Assembly: GCF_000062885.1 (NCBI RefSeq)
Contig: NC_009142.1
Location: 1,973,584-2,037,583, forward strand
Length of the DNA stretch: 64,000 bases
Origin: Saccharopolyspora erythraea NRRL 2338
GTDB lineage: Bacteria; Actinomycetota; Actinomycetes; Mycobacteriales; Pseudonocardiaceae
Direction of reading: 5' to 3'
Position numbers and translations under genes: made by a program. The notes under the pieces are model-generated. The model ran no database searches. It saw nothing but the letters and a program-made list of their open reading frames with translations, and was not told the DNA's origin. Numbering within the stretch: the first letter of the stretch is position 1; each line of letters starts with the position of its first letter. Positions 54,862-62,054 of this stretch are shown here, piece by piece.

Positions 54862-54871
54862 GCTGCTCGTC

Positions 54872-55915
54872 GTGGCGGCACACGCGGAATTCGAGGTCGA
54901 CGGGCCGGAGGGCACGCGCACGGTGCGGTTGTCCAACCCGGACAAGGTGTACTTCCCGGAGCGGGGGTTCACCAAGCGGCAGATCGCCGAGTACTACCTG
55001 TCGGTCGCGGAGCCGATGCTGCGTGCCATCGGCGACCGTCCGACGACGCTGAAGCGCTATCCGGGCGGTGTTCCCGGCGAGCCCTTCTACGCCAAGCGGG
55101 TGCCCAAGGGCGCGCCGGAGTGGGTGCGGCAGGTGGAGGTCACCTTCCCGTCGGGGCGCACCGCCCACCAGGTCTGCCCGAGCGAACCCGCGGTGCTGGT
55201 GTGGGCGGCGGGGCTCGGCACCCTGGACTTCCACCCGTGGCCGGTGCGTTCGGCCGACGTCGACCACCCCGACGAGCTGCGCGTCGACCTCGACCCGCAG
55301 CCCGGCACCGACTACGCCGACGCGGCGAGGGTGGCCGGGGTGCTGCGGGAGGTGCTGGCCGAAGCCGGGCTCACCGGCTTCCCGAAGACCTCCGGCGGTC
55401 GCGGCATCCACGTGCTGGTCCGCATCCGCCCGGAGTGGGACTTCATCATGGTGCGGCGCGCGGTCATCGCGCTGGCCCGCGAGGTGCAGCGCCGCATCCC
55501 GGAGCAGGCCACCGTGGCCTGGTGGAAGCCCGACCGCGGCGAGCGCGTCTTCCTCGACTTCAACCAGGCCGCGCGGGACCGCACCGTGGCCTCGGCCTGG
55601 TCGATCCGCGGCAACCAGCGGGCCACGGTGTCGACCCCGCTCACCTGGTCGCAACTGCCCGAGGTCGAACCCGACGACTTCGACCTCCAGACCGTGCCGC
55701 GGTGGCTCGCCGAGAACGGCGACCCGCACCGGGACCTGGACGACCGCGCCTACGGCATCGAGGTCCTGCTCGACTGGTACGCCCGCGACGAACGCGACCG
55801 GGGTCTCGGCGAAATGCCCTACCCGCCGGACTACCCGAAGATGCCGGGGGAGCCCACGCGCTCGCGGAAGGGGAGCCTGAGCGGTCAGCCGAACAGCTGC
55901 GAGAACTCGTCGTAG
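54872..55915 (+). CDS. LigD-type polymerase domain protein (non-homologous end joining)
   Basis: A 347-residue archaeo-eukaryotic primase-like (Prim-Pol) protein. Signatures: TRTVRLSNPDKVYFPE at the N-terminus, ELRVDLDPQPGTDY near residue 134 (the two catalytic Asp residues in VDLDP), PKTSGGRGIHVLVR near 170 and RVFLDFNQAARDRTVA near 230 (third Asp). It is a stand-alone polymerase, without ligase or nuclease domains. Its last 31 bases overlap the convergent Nramp-like gene. GTG start at 54872. Confidence 0.92.
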   Translation: MAAHAEFEVDGPEGTRTVRLSNPDKVYFPERGFTKRQIAEYYLSVAEPMLRAIGDRPTTLKRYPGGVPGEPFYAKRVPKGAPEWVRQVEVTFPSGRTAHQVCPSEPAVLVWAAGLGTLDFHPWPVRSADVDHPDELRVDLDPQPGTDYADAARVAGVLREVLAEAGLTGFPKTSGGRGIHVLVRIRPEWDFIMVRRAVIALAREVQRRIPEQATVAWWKPDRGERVFLDFNQAARDRTVASAWSIRGNQRATVSTPLTWSQLPEVEPDDFDLQTVPRWLAENGDPHRDLDDRAYGIEVLLDWYARDERDRGLGEMPYPPDYPKMPGEPTRSRKGSLSGQPNSCENSS

Positions 55916-57336
55916 ATCGTGAACAGCGAGAAGCTGCCGTAGAACAGCACGGCCCAGACCAGTGCCACGAGGCGGAAGCCCTTGAGGCCGATCTCCCTCG
56001 GGAGCACGCCGCGGTTCAGGCGGATCAGCAGGATGGAGTAGACGAACATCACGATGCCGTTGAGCGCGGAGGCGATGATCACCAGGACCAGCGGCTCGTC
56101 CACTCCGGAGGCCAGGATGACCGACCCGAAGACGATCTCCGCCCACACCACGATGAAGTAGATCCGGCTCTCGCTCAGCGCGGTGTTGCCGCGCAGCGGC
56201 CCGGTCTTGAGCACGTCGGCGGTCACCCGCCCGACCATGTCCAGCACGGCGAGGTTCGTCGAGTAGAGCACGACCGTGCCGAGCAGGTAGAAAATCGTCC
56301 CGGTGACGTCGCCGAGCCGCTCGCCCATCAGCTCGATGAACGCGAAGTCCTCCGCCTGGCTGCCGACGCCGATGGTGACGAACGTCAGGCCCATCAGGAT
56401 GAGCAGCGCGAACAGGCCGATCACGAAGAACGTGATGAACTGCTCCCGGTCGGCGACCCGCCACCAGCCGCGCCACCTGCGCAGGTTCTCCTCGTCCTGC
56501 GGGAAGAAGTAGCCCGTGGTCGCCACGGCCTGCTCCTCACCGGTGAACGGCGAGACCACCTTCGGCAGGCGGCTGCCCATGCCCAGTCCCTTGTCCCGGA
56601 TCCAGTTCGACTGGACCAGGTTGAGCGCGCCGCCCGCGCCGGCGAACGCGATCGCGCCGAGCAGGGTCGCGGCAGGGATCGCCGCCACCGACGCGGGGAT
56701 CTCGGTGACCTCCACGAAACCCCTGCCGATCTCCAGCCAGCCCGGTGCCCCCAGCAGCACCAGCGCGGCGTAGATGAGGAAGAGCACGATCAGGCCGACG
56801 AGGAAGAACTGGATCTTCTCGACGGTCTTGTAGACCACCGGAGAAACCGTGAGCACCAGGCCGATCAGCACCAGCACGCCGATGGTGACGTAGGGAATGG
56901 CGTCCTCGGGGAAGCCCAGCGCGAAGGAGAGCGTCGTGGTGCCGCCCGTCGCCCACCCGGGCCACGCCCAGGGCACCACGGTCATGATGATGAACAGCCA
57001 GCCCCAGTGCTTCCACAGCCGGCTGAACCCGGTCACGGCGGTCTCCCCGGTGGCCAGCGAGTAGCGCTCGATCTCCATGTTGAGGAAGTACTGGGTGAGC
57101 ACCCCGATGAGCGCCAGCCACACCAGGGCCAGGCCGACCTGGGAGGCGATGTAGGGCCACAGCACGTACTCCCCGGACCCGATCGCCCCCGCGAGCAGGA
57201 GCACGCTCGGGCCCAGGACCTTCCGCAACGGCTGCGGTTCCGGGAGGTCGGCGTAGGGAACACCGGGGAGTTGTGCGCTCGGGATCTCCGTCGCCGTAGG
57301 CGCCCGGTCGGATCTGTCCTCACCCGGTTGGGTCAT
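55885..57336 (-). CDS. Nramp-family transporter lacking canonical metal-binding residues
   Basis: A 483-residue protein with 11-12 predicted helices. The family fold is seen in VLGPSVLLLAGAIGSGEYVL, GRVTADVLKTGPLRGN and FFVIGLFALLILMGLTFV. However, TM1 has GSGE where true Mn/Fe transporters have DPGN, and TM6 has GAGGALNL where they have the MPHN motif. So Mn2+ or Fe2+ transport is doubtful, and another substrate is likely. The start is the ATG at 57336 (MTQPGEDRSD). It has a 31-base tail overlap with the LigD-type gene. Confidence 0.85.
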   Translation of the reverse strand: MTQPGEDRSDRAPTATEIPSAQLPGVPYADLPEPQPLRKVLGPSVLLLAGAIGSGEYVLWPYIASQVGLALVWLALIGVLTQYFLNMEIERYSLATGETAVTGFSRLWKHWGWLFIIMTVVPWAWPGWATGGTTTLSFALGFPEDAIPYVTIGVLVLIGLVLTVSPVVYKTVEKIQFFLVGLIVLFLIYAALVLLGAPGWLEIGRGFVEVTEIPASVAAIPAATLLGAIAFAGAGGALNLVQSNWIRDKGLGMGSRLPKVVSPFTGEEQAVATTGYFFPQDEENLRRWRGWWRVADREQFITFFVIGLFALLILMGLTFVTIGVGSQAEDFAFIELMGERLGDVTGTIFYLLGTVVLYSTNLAVLDMVGRVTADVLKTGPLRGNTALSESRIYFIVVWAEIVFGSVILASGVDEPLVLVIIASALNGIVMFVYSILLIRLNRGVLPREIGLKGFRLVALVWAVLFYGSFSLFTIYDEFSQLFG

Positions 57337-57546
57337 GACCGCTCCTCGTCGCCCGCCGCGCTGCGCGGAGCCGGCCGCAGCGCCCGGATACCTACAACGG
57401 TAGAACCGGTCGTCCGGATGCGACAGTCCTGAGCTGCTGGAACGGCTCGCGGAGCGACCGGACCGCCTCCTGCGCGGAGGGGGCGGTCTGTCACGGTCCC
57501 AGCGAGAGGATCCGGCGACTTCCCGGCCGGGCGTCGACTCGTCACC

Positions 57547-58107
57547 TCAGCGCGCGCCGACGCCTCCCTCGTCGGCGTACCCGCGCAGCGTCCGGGCGGA
57601 AGGACGCAGCAGCCACCGGCCGACGAGCAGGTTGCACAGCGCGAGCGCACACGGCACGGCGAGCAGGACCAGGTAGCCGACAACGGGAGGGCCGAACTCC
57701 ACGCGCTCTCCCCTGGAGAAGTTCCCGGAGCTCTCCACCGCCTTGACCAGCACCCAGCACGAGATCACCGTGGTGGCGACGGTTCCCGACCAGAACACGA
57801 CGAGGAGCCTGCGGGCCCTGGTCGCCGACGGCACGTCGAGGTGCCCGTCCGTGACGTAGGAACGTGCCGTCAGCAGCGTGACGCACGAGAAGACCTGGAA
57901 GAACGCCGAGATCCCGCCCATGCCGACCATGACTGTCGTCGTGGGGTTGTACGAGGTCGGCAGCCGGTGGCCGAGGACGGCGATGAGCACCAGCGCCGCC
58001 AGTCCGAGCACCAGCGAAACCAGGCCGACGAGCAACGACGTGGTCCCGATCGTCCGCGCGAACCGGGGCGGCAGCGGCGCGAACCGCTGCCGCCGGCCGG
58101 CGGTCAC
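57547..58107 (-). CDS. four-helix membrane protein of the type VII-like cluster
   Basis: A 186-residue protein with four predicted helices (TSLLVGLVSLVLGLAALVLI, VMVGMGGISAFFQVFSCVTL, VVFWSGTVATTVISCWVLV, VVGYLVLLAVPCALALCNLL). It is not a named family to me. Its GTG start overlaps the upstream stop by four bases, so it is the last gene of the four-gene set. It could be a membrane partner of the secreted-type proteins encoded just before. Confidence 0.78.
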   Translation of the reverse strand: MTAGRRQRFAPLPPRFARTIGTTSLLVGLVSLVLGLAALVLIAVLGHRLPTSYNPTTTVMVGMGGISAFFQVFSCVTLLTARSYVTDGHLDVPSATRARRLLVVFWSGTVATTVISCWVLVKAVESSGNFSRGERVEFGPPVVGYLVLLAVPCALALCNLLVGRWLLRPSARTLRGYADEGGVGAR

Positions 58108-58868
58108 CGGATGACCCGCCAGTCCGACGAGTCACCGTCGCTGACGCTGCCGTCGGACAGGTCGTGGGCCGACCGCGTCCACTGGTCGCCGAGGTCCCGG
58201 ATCTTGTCCCGGAGATCGGTCTGCTCGGTGTCGATGACGTCGAGGTAGCTGTTCATCGCCACGACCGCGGTGGTGATCAGGCCGACCGAGACGCCGGCCG
58301 CCGTGGCGATGGCGGCGATCGCCCCGGGCGTGCACACGACCGTGCAAGCGGTCGCGATCGCCGTGACGGCCCCGACCACGAACACGCCCAGCGCCACCAG
58401 CACCGCGAGCCAGAACGCGTCGATGGCGTTGGCGAGGTTGTTCAGCGACTGCCGGATCTGCATCGCGACGTCCTCGACCCCGTTGAGCCCCTCCTCCTGC
58501 TTCGGGACCAGCGCCTTGTACGCCTCGGCGGCCGGTCCCTCCCAGCGGACGCCCGCCTGGAGGCCGGAGAGCGTGATGTCGCCGGCGACGTCGCCGACCG
58601 GGGTCGCCACGGCGCCGGCCCACAGCTCGCTGATCTCGCGCAGGCGGTCGGAGTCGCCCGGTTGCTCGAAGAGCTGGTTCGTCCGATCCCAGAAGTCCTG
58701 CAGGAGCCGCGCCAACGCCTCCATGCCGCGCTGGATCGGCTCGACCAGGTACGACAGGAAGTCGGGGACCCGGCTCAGCAGCTCGTCGACCACCTCCCAG
58801 AAGTCGTCGACCGCCCGTTCGATCTCCTGGCTCCGGTCCGCGGCCTGCTGGACCAGCGCGTTCGCCAT
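58104..58868 (-). CDS. WXG-like long helical protein
   Basis: A 254-residue protein. The N-terminal half is helical with EIERAVDDFWEVVDELL and a W-E-G turn near residue 108 (GVRWEGPAAEAYKALVPKQ), like the WXG100 hairpin of type VII substrates. A hydrophobic stretch (LAVLVALGVFVVGAVTAIATA) and a glycine/alanine-rich helix follow. The C-terminus is polar. It may be a substrate or a membrane-linked chaperone, and no toxin motif is seen. It is coupled by a one-base overlap to the preceding small gene. Confidence 0.72.
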   Translation of the reverse strand: MANALVQQAADRSQEIERAVDDFWEVVDELLSRVPDFLSYLVEPIQRGMEALARLLQDFWDRTNQLFEQPGDSDRLREISELWAGAVATPVGDVAGDITLSGLQAGVRWEGPAAEAYKALVPKQEEGLNGVEDVAMQIRQSLNNLANAIDAFWLAVLVALGVFVVGAVTAIATACTVVCTPGAIAAIATAAGVSVGLITTAVVAMNSYLDVIDTEQTDLRDKIRDLGDQWTRSAHDLSDGSVSDGDSSDWRVIR

Positions 58869-59200
58869 CAGCGTTCCCCCAACTGCCCGTGCACGGCCTG
58901 GATGCCGTGCTTGCCCAGCGCGTCATCGTGTTCGTACTGGTCGGCGGCCGCGAGCAGGTCGTCACCGATCTCGCGGAAGTACTCGGCGGCCTGGTCGAGC
59001 ATGTCGGCAAGCGCGTCCCGCGCGGCGTTGAGCGTGCCGTCCATGCCCCGGTCGCTGGCCCACATCGAGACGTCGGCCGCCGTCACGCTGAGCGAGCGGG
59101 TGGCCTCGAGCACGCCCCGGAGGTCTTCGGCGGCGGTCTTCCACACCCCTGCGTCCGAGCGCAGGGCTTCGAGCTCGGCTTCGATGCCTGGTTGGCTCAC
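58868..59200 (-). CDS. EspC-like (DUF2580) small helical protein
   Basis: A 110-residue protein with two long helices, in the style of type VII-secreted EspC/WXG-like proteins: LEALRSDAGVWKTAAEDLRGVLEATR, a turn near residue 50 and RDALADMLDQAAEYFREIGDDL. The last part has AAADQYEHDD near 90, like the C-terminal secretion-type tail Y-x3-D. A GGAGGAGCAGATC precedes the GTG at 59198-59200. It is coupled to the next gene by a one-base overlap. Confidence 0.75.
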   Translation of the reverse strand: MSQPGIEAELEALRSDAGVWKTAAEDLRGVLEATRSLSVTAADVSMWASDRGMDGTLNAARDALADMLDQAAEYFREIGDDLLAAADQYEHDDALGKHGIQAVHGQLGER

Positions 59201-59235
59201 GATCTGCTCCTCCTGCGAAGCGGTGGTGGCGCGGG

Positions 59236-59919
59236 TCAGCGCAGCAGGCCGACCCGGCGCAGCAGTACCTGCGGATCGGCGGCCAGGGACTGGAGTTCGT
59301 CGATGGCACGGCTTCGCGGCCCGCCGGAGGCATCCGCAGGCACGCTGCGGTCGACGAGGCTGCCGAGGAGCGCGGTGAGCTCGGCCTCGATCTCCGAGCG
59401 CCGCGCCGCGCCCGCCCAGTCCGGGTCGACGGAGAGCTCCAGGACCCGGCCGCGCCTGGCGGTGCCGCTGACGTGCCCGCCGGCGCTCTCGATCGAAACC
59501 GGCTGGATGGACGTGGCGCTGATCCGCCGGGTGAAGTCGGCGAGGTCCGCCGACACCGCGTCGAGCAACCGCAACACGTCCTGCCTGCTCAGCGGCGAAG
59601 TGTCCGTGGGCGGCGGGGGAGACGCGGGCGAGGCTTCGGCAGCGGGCACGGTCGCGGCCATCGCCTGCAGGGTCGCCGCGGTCATCGCGGCCAGCACGGT
59701 CGTGCCCAGCTCGCGCGGTGGCACCGACTGCTTCCAGTCGTCGGCGAGCGCGACCGACGTGACCGTCCCGGAGTCGGTGACGCGCACCGTCACCGCGCCC
59801 GCGGAATCCTGGCCGAGGATGCCGGCCGCGTCTTCCGCGTCCGGTGTCTTCTCCTCGGAATTCCACGGTGCTGCGTCGTCGAACTCCCAGTCCTGCGGAT
59901 TGCGTCTGCCGTGGCTCAT
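59236..59919 (-). CDS. YbaB/EbfC-like protein of the type VII-like cluster
   Basis: A 227-residue protein. The central part (AGAVTVRVTDSGTVTSVALADDWKQS, PRELGTTVLAAMTAATLQAMA) resembles the YbaB/EbfC fold, here with about 40 polar N-terminal residues and a second domain (AVSADLADFTRRI, GRVLELSVDPDWAGAARRSEIEAELTALL). YbaB-like proteins often accompany EspC-like genes in Pseudonocardiales. It begins the four-gene set, 35 bases before the EspC-like gene. Confidence 0.75.
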   Translation of the reverse strand: MSHGRRNPQDWEFDDAAPWNSEEKTPDAEDAAGILGQDSAGAVTVRVTDSGTVTSVALADDWKQSVPPRELGTTVLAAMTAATLQAMAATVPAAEASPASPPPPTDTSPLSRQDVLRLLDAVSADLADFTRRISATSIQPVSIESAGGHVSGTARRGRVLELSVDPDWAGAARRSEIEAELTALLGSLVDRSVPADASGGPRSRAIDELQSLAADPQVLLRRVGLLR

Positions 59920-60295
59920 GGTGCGGGTCCTTTCCCGGATCGGTACTACCCGGCACTCCTGGCGATCTCGAGGCTGCGGCGAACTTTATGCGCACCGCGA
60001 TCCGGCCTGGTGCGCGGAGCCGCTTCTCCTACCCGTTCGGCCCAGCGGAGAGAGGGCCGCGAAATCACCGAGCAGTTGTTCTTGCGGCTTCTTGCTCCGC
60101 TGCGCGTGATCATCAAAAGGGAAGTGGCCGGATTCCGGTAATTCGATCAGGTGTTTTCGCACGCGGAATCGAAGGACACTTGGGCCCAGGGGTGGAAACC
60201 CCGGCCCTGAGTCAGCAAATCGGGTGATGTCGGTCGGCCGGTGCTACCTTCGGCGAGCGCTGTCGTGTTCCTTCGCGAGTACGCCGGAGGCAGTG
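59920..60295. other. 376-base divergent intergenic region
   Basis: It separates the type VII-like set from DUF4389. No coding bias is seen. Promoters for both directions should lie here, but I could not pick a clear one. Confidence 0.35.
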
Positions 60296-61090
60296 ATGAG
60301 CGAGCCTGGGGGACAGCCGGGGGAGACGCGTCCGCCGTTCCTGCCGGAAGTGCAGATCGAGGGGCCGGGCCCGCAGCGCAGGTGGACGGTGCTGGTGCGG
60401 CTCATCCTGCTGATCCCGCACTTCATCGTGCTCTACGCCGTCGGCATCGCGGCAGCGGTGGTCTCGGTCCTGGGGTGGTTCGCGGCGCTGTTCACCGCGC
60501 GCCTCCCGCCGTGGATCGCCGACTTCCTCGTGCTCTACGTGGGCTATCGGACGCGGGTCGGCGCCTACCTGACGCTGCTGGTCGACAGCTACCCGCAGTT
60601 CCTGACCACCGCGATCGGCTACCCGGTGCGGGTGGACATCCGCCCCGGGCGGCTCAACCGCGCGGCGGTGTTCTTCCGCCTGATCCTGGTCATCCCCGCG
60701 GCCGTGGTGGCGGCGGTGCTCGCACACGGCTGGGCGGTGCTGGCGTTCTTCCTGTGGCTTGCCGTGCTGATCGCGGGCCGGACACCGCGGCCGGTGTTCG
60801 GGGCGTCCGCCGCGTTCGTCCGCTACGACCTGCGCGTGCAGTCCTACTGGAGCCTGCTGACCGACTCCTACCCGAAGCGGCTCTTCGGCGACGGCGGTTC
60901 GGCGGAGGAAGGCGCGCGGGCGCAGGGGACCCGGCCGCTGACGCTGTCCACGGGAGCACGGGTGCTGCTGATCGCGTTCATCGTGCTGGGCGTGCTGGGG
61001 CTGCTCGCCACCGGTATATCGAGCGCTCTGCACGAGCCCGAACCCGAGTACTACCAGTACCACGAGTACGAGATCGCACCTCTGGTCTGA
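60296..61090 (+). CDS. DUF4389 membrane protein
   Basis: A 264-residue protein with two copies of the DUF4389 repeat: RLILLIPHFIVLYAVG and the YVGYRTRVGAYLTLLVDSYPQF tail, then RLILVIPAAVVAAVLAHG and VRYDLRVQSYWSLLTDSYPKRLF. Four helices plus a C-terminal one (VLLIAFIVLGVLGLLATG). A Tyr/Glu-rich tail ends it. The function is unknown. The ATG at 60296 has GGAGG six bases before it. Confidence 0.86.
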   Translation: MSEPGGQPGETRPPFLPEVQIEGPGPQRRWTVLVRLILLIPHFIVLYAVGIAAAVVSVLGWFAALFTARLPPWIADFLVLYVGYRTRVGAYLTLLVDSYPQFLTTAIGYPVRVDIRPGRLNRAAVFFRLILVIPAAVVAAVLAHGWAVLAFFLWLAVLIAGRTPRPVFGASAAFVRYDLRVQSYWSLLTDSYPKRLFGDGGSAEEGARAQGTRPLTLSTGARVLLIAFIVLGVLGLLATGISSALHEPEPEYYQYHEYEIAPLV

Positions 61091-61100
61091 GGTGCGGGAG

Positions 61101-61130
61101 GCTGCGCCGCTTCGAAGATCAGCTCTGAGC
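61101..61130. repeat. copy of a dispersed gene-end repeat
   Basis: CTGCGCCGCTTCGAAGAT followed by CTCTGAGCCGC matches the complement of the element at 1138-1197. It lies 10 bases after the DUF4389 stop, between convergent genes. Confidence 0.5.
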
Positions 61131-61141
61131 CGCGACCGGCG

Positions 61142-61684
61142 TCAGTCCACCAGCGCCTCGGTCCACGCCCGGCGCAGGATCTCGTCGACGGTCTCCCGCG
61201 GCGTCTGGTGCGAGGTGTCCAGCCACAGCCCGAGTGGCGGGGTCCGCTCCCGCAGAACGGCGTCGAGCTCGTGGACGGCCCAGTCGTCGTAGGCGACCTT
61301 GCCGCGGCCCGCCTCCCGCTCGGCGACGGCCTCCACCGAGGGCGCGAGCACCACGACAAGCAGTGGCCGGTTGCGGACGGCGCGCACCATGTCGGCCAGG
61401 TGCTCGCCGAGCACGACGTCCTGCACGACCACGGTGAAGCCGGCGTCGAAGTAGGCGTCGGCGGTGGCGGCGGTCAGCTCGTGGCGCAGGCGCAGCTGGC
61501 GCAGCGCCTCCTGCGACGGTGAGCCCGTCATCTCCTCCCTGCCGCCGACGACCATCCGGCGGAACACGTCACCGCGGACGTGCGCCGAACGGGTGAGGCG
61601 CTCGGCGACGCCCTGCGCGACGGTCGACTTGCCCGCCGCCTGGATGCCGGTGAGCAGCAGTATTGCCTGGTCAGAGATGTTCAC
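61142..61684 (-). CDS. AAA-type kinase/phosphotransferase-like protein
   Basis: A 180-residue P-loop protein. The Walker A motif is LTGIQAAGKSTVAQGVAERL near residue 10, HVRGDVFRRMVVGGREEM near 35 could bind the phosphate acceptor, and TVVVQDVVLGEHLADMV near 85 is a Walker B-like strand. This is the small-molecule kinase type (chloramphenicol or shikimate kinase-like). The acceptor is unknown. The GTG at 61682-61684 is chosen over the longer frame. It is divergent from the cysteine-rich peptide gene. Confidence 0.82.
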   Translation of the reverse strand: MNISDQAILLLTGIQAAGKSTVAQGVAERLTRSAHVRGDVFRRMVVGGREEMTGSPSQEALRQLRLRHELTAATADAYFDAGFTVVVQDVVLGEHLADMVRAVRNRPLLVVVLAPSVEAVAEREAGRGKVAYDDWAVHELDAVLRERTPPLGLWLDTSHQTPRETVDEILRRAWTEALVD

Positions 61685-61774
61685 GGGATGCGCTCCGGAG
61701 GATCGTGGTCGATCACATCCTGGCACCGGTGAACCGCGGCCGTCGCCTGCTTTTCGCCCTCGCGGTCACTCATA

Positions 61775-61785
61775 GCGATATTCGC
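61775..61785. promoter_or_regulatory. short palindrome upstream of the Cys-rich peptide gene
   Basis: GCGATATTCGC, arms GCGA/TCGC around TAT. It is 117 bases before the peptide start and 91 bases before the AAA gene start, so it may be an operator shared by both. The evidence is only the symmetry and position. Confidence 0.3.
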
Positions 61786-61901
61786 ATGTCGACCTTTCAG
61801 CACACTGGCGGACAACCACCGCTCGCGCGGCGGTGTCGCCGCCGGAGCCCCCGGCAGGACCATCGCTACTGCTGGCATTCGTCACACCGGGAGGCAGACC
61901 C

Positions 61902-62006
61902 ATGGTGCACACCGAGCGCGAGACCACCCCGGCCCAGGCTGGCGGCTGCAGCTGTTGCGGAAGCTGCTCCGGCCCGTCCTGCGGCTGTTGCTCGAGCTGC
62001 CGCTGA
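61902..62006 (+). CDS. 34-residue cysteine-rich peptide (metallothionein-like or RiPP precursor-like)
   Basis: The ATG at 61902 follows a perfect GGGAGG at 61889-61894 with a 7-base spacer. The first 15 residues are polar (MVHTERETTPAQAGG). The last 19 contain eight cysteines, at 16, 18, 19, 22, 27, 29, 30 and 33, forming C-x-C-C-x2-C twice, 11 residues apart. The rest is Gly, Ser, Pro and a final Arg. This resembles a thiolate metal-binding peptide such as a small metallothionein, or a leader plus core of a modified peptide. A strong hairpin (62017-62054) ends the transcript. The function is inferred. Confidence 0.7.
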   Translation: MVHTERETTPAQAGGCSCCGSCSGPSCGCCSSCR

Positions 62007-62016
62007 GCGGCGGAAA

Positions 62017-62054
62017 GCCTGCCCGGGGTGATTGCGGGATCACCCCGGGCAGGC
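62017..62054. terminator. bidirectional hairpin terminator
   Basis: A 16-bp perfect stem GCCTGCCCGGGGTGAT with its complement, loop TGCGGG. It follows the Cys-rich peptide gene by 10 bases and overlaps the stop codon of the convergent lipoprotein gene (62040). Confidence 0.85.
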
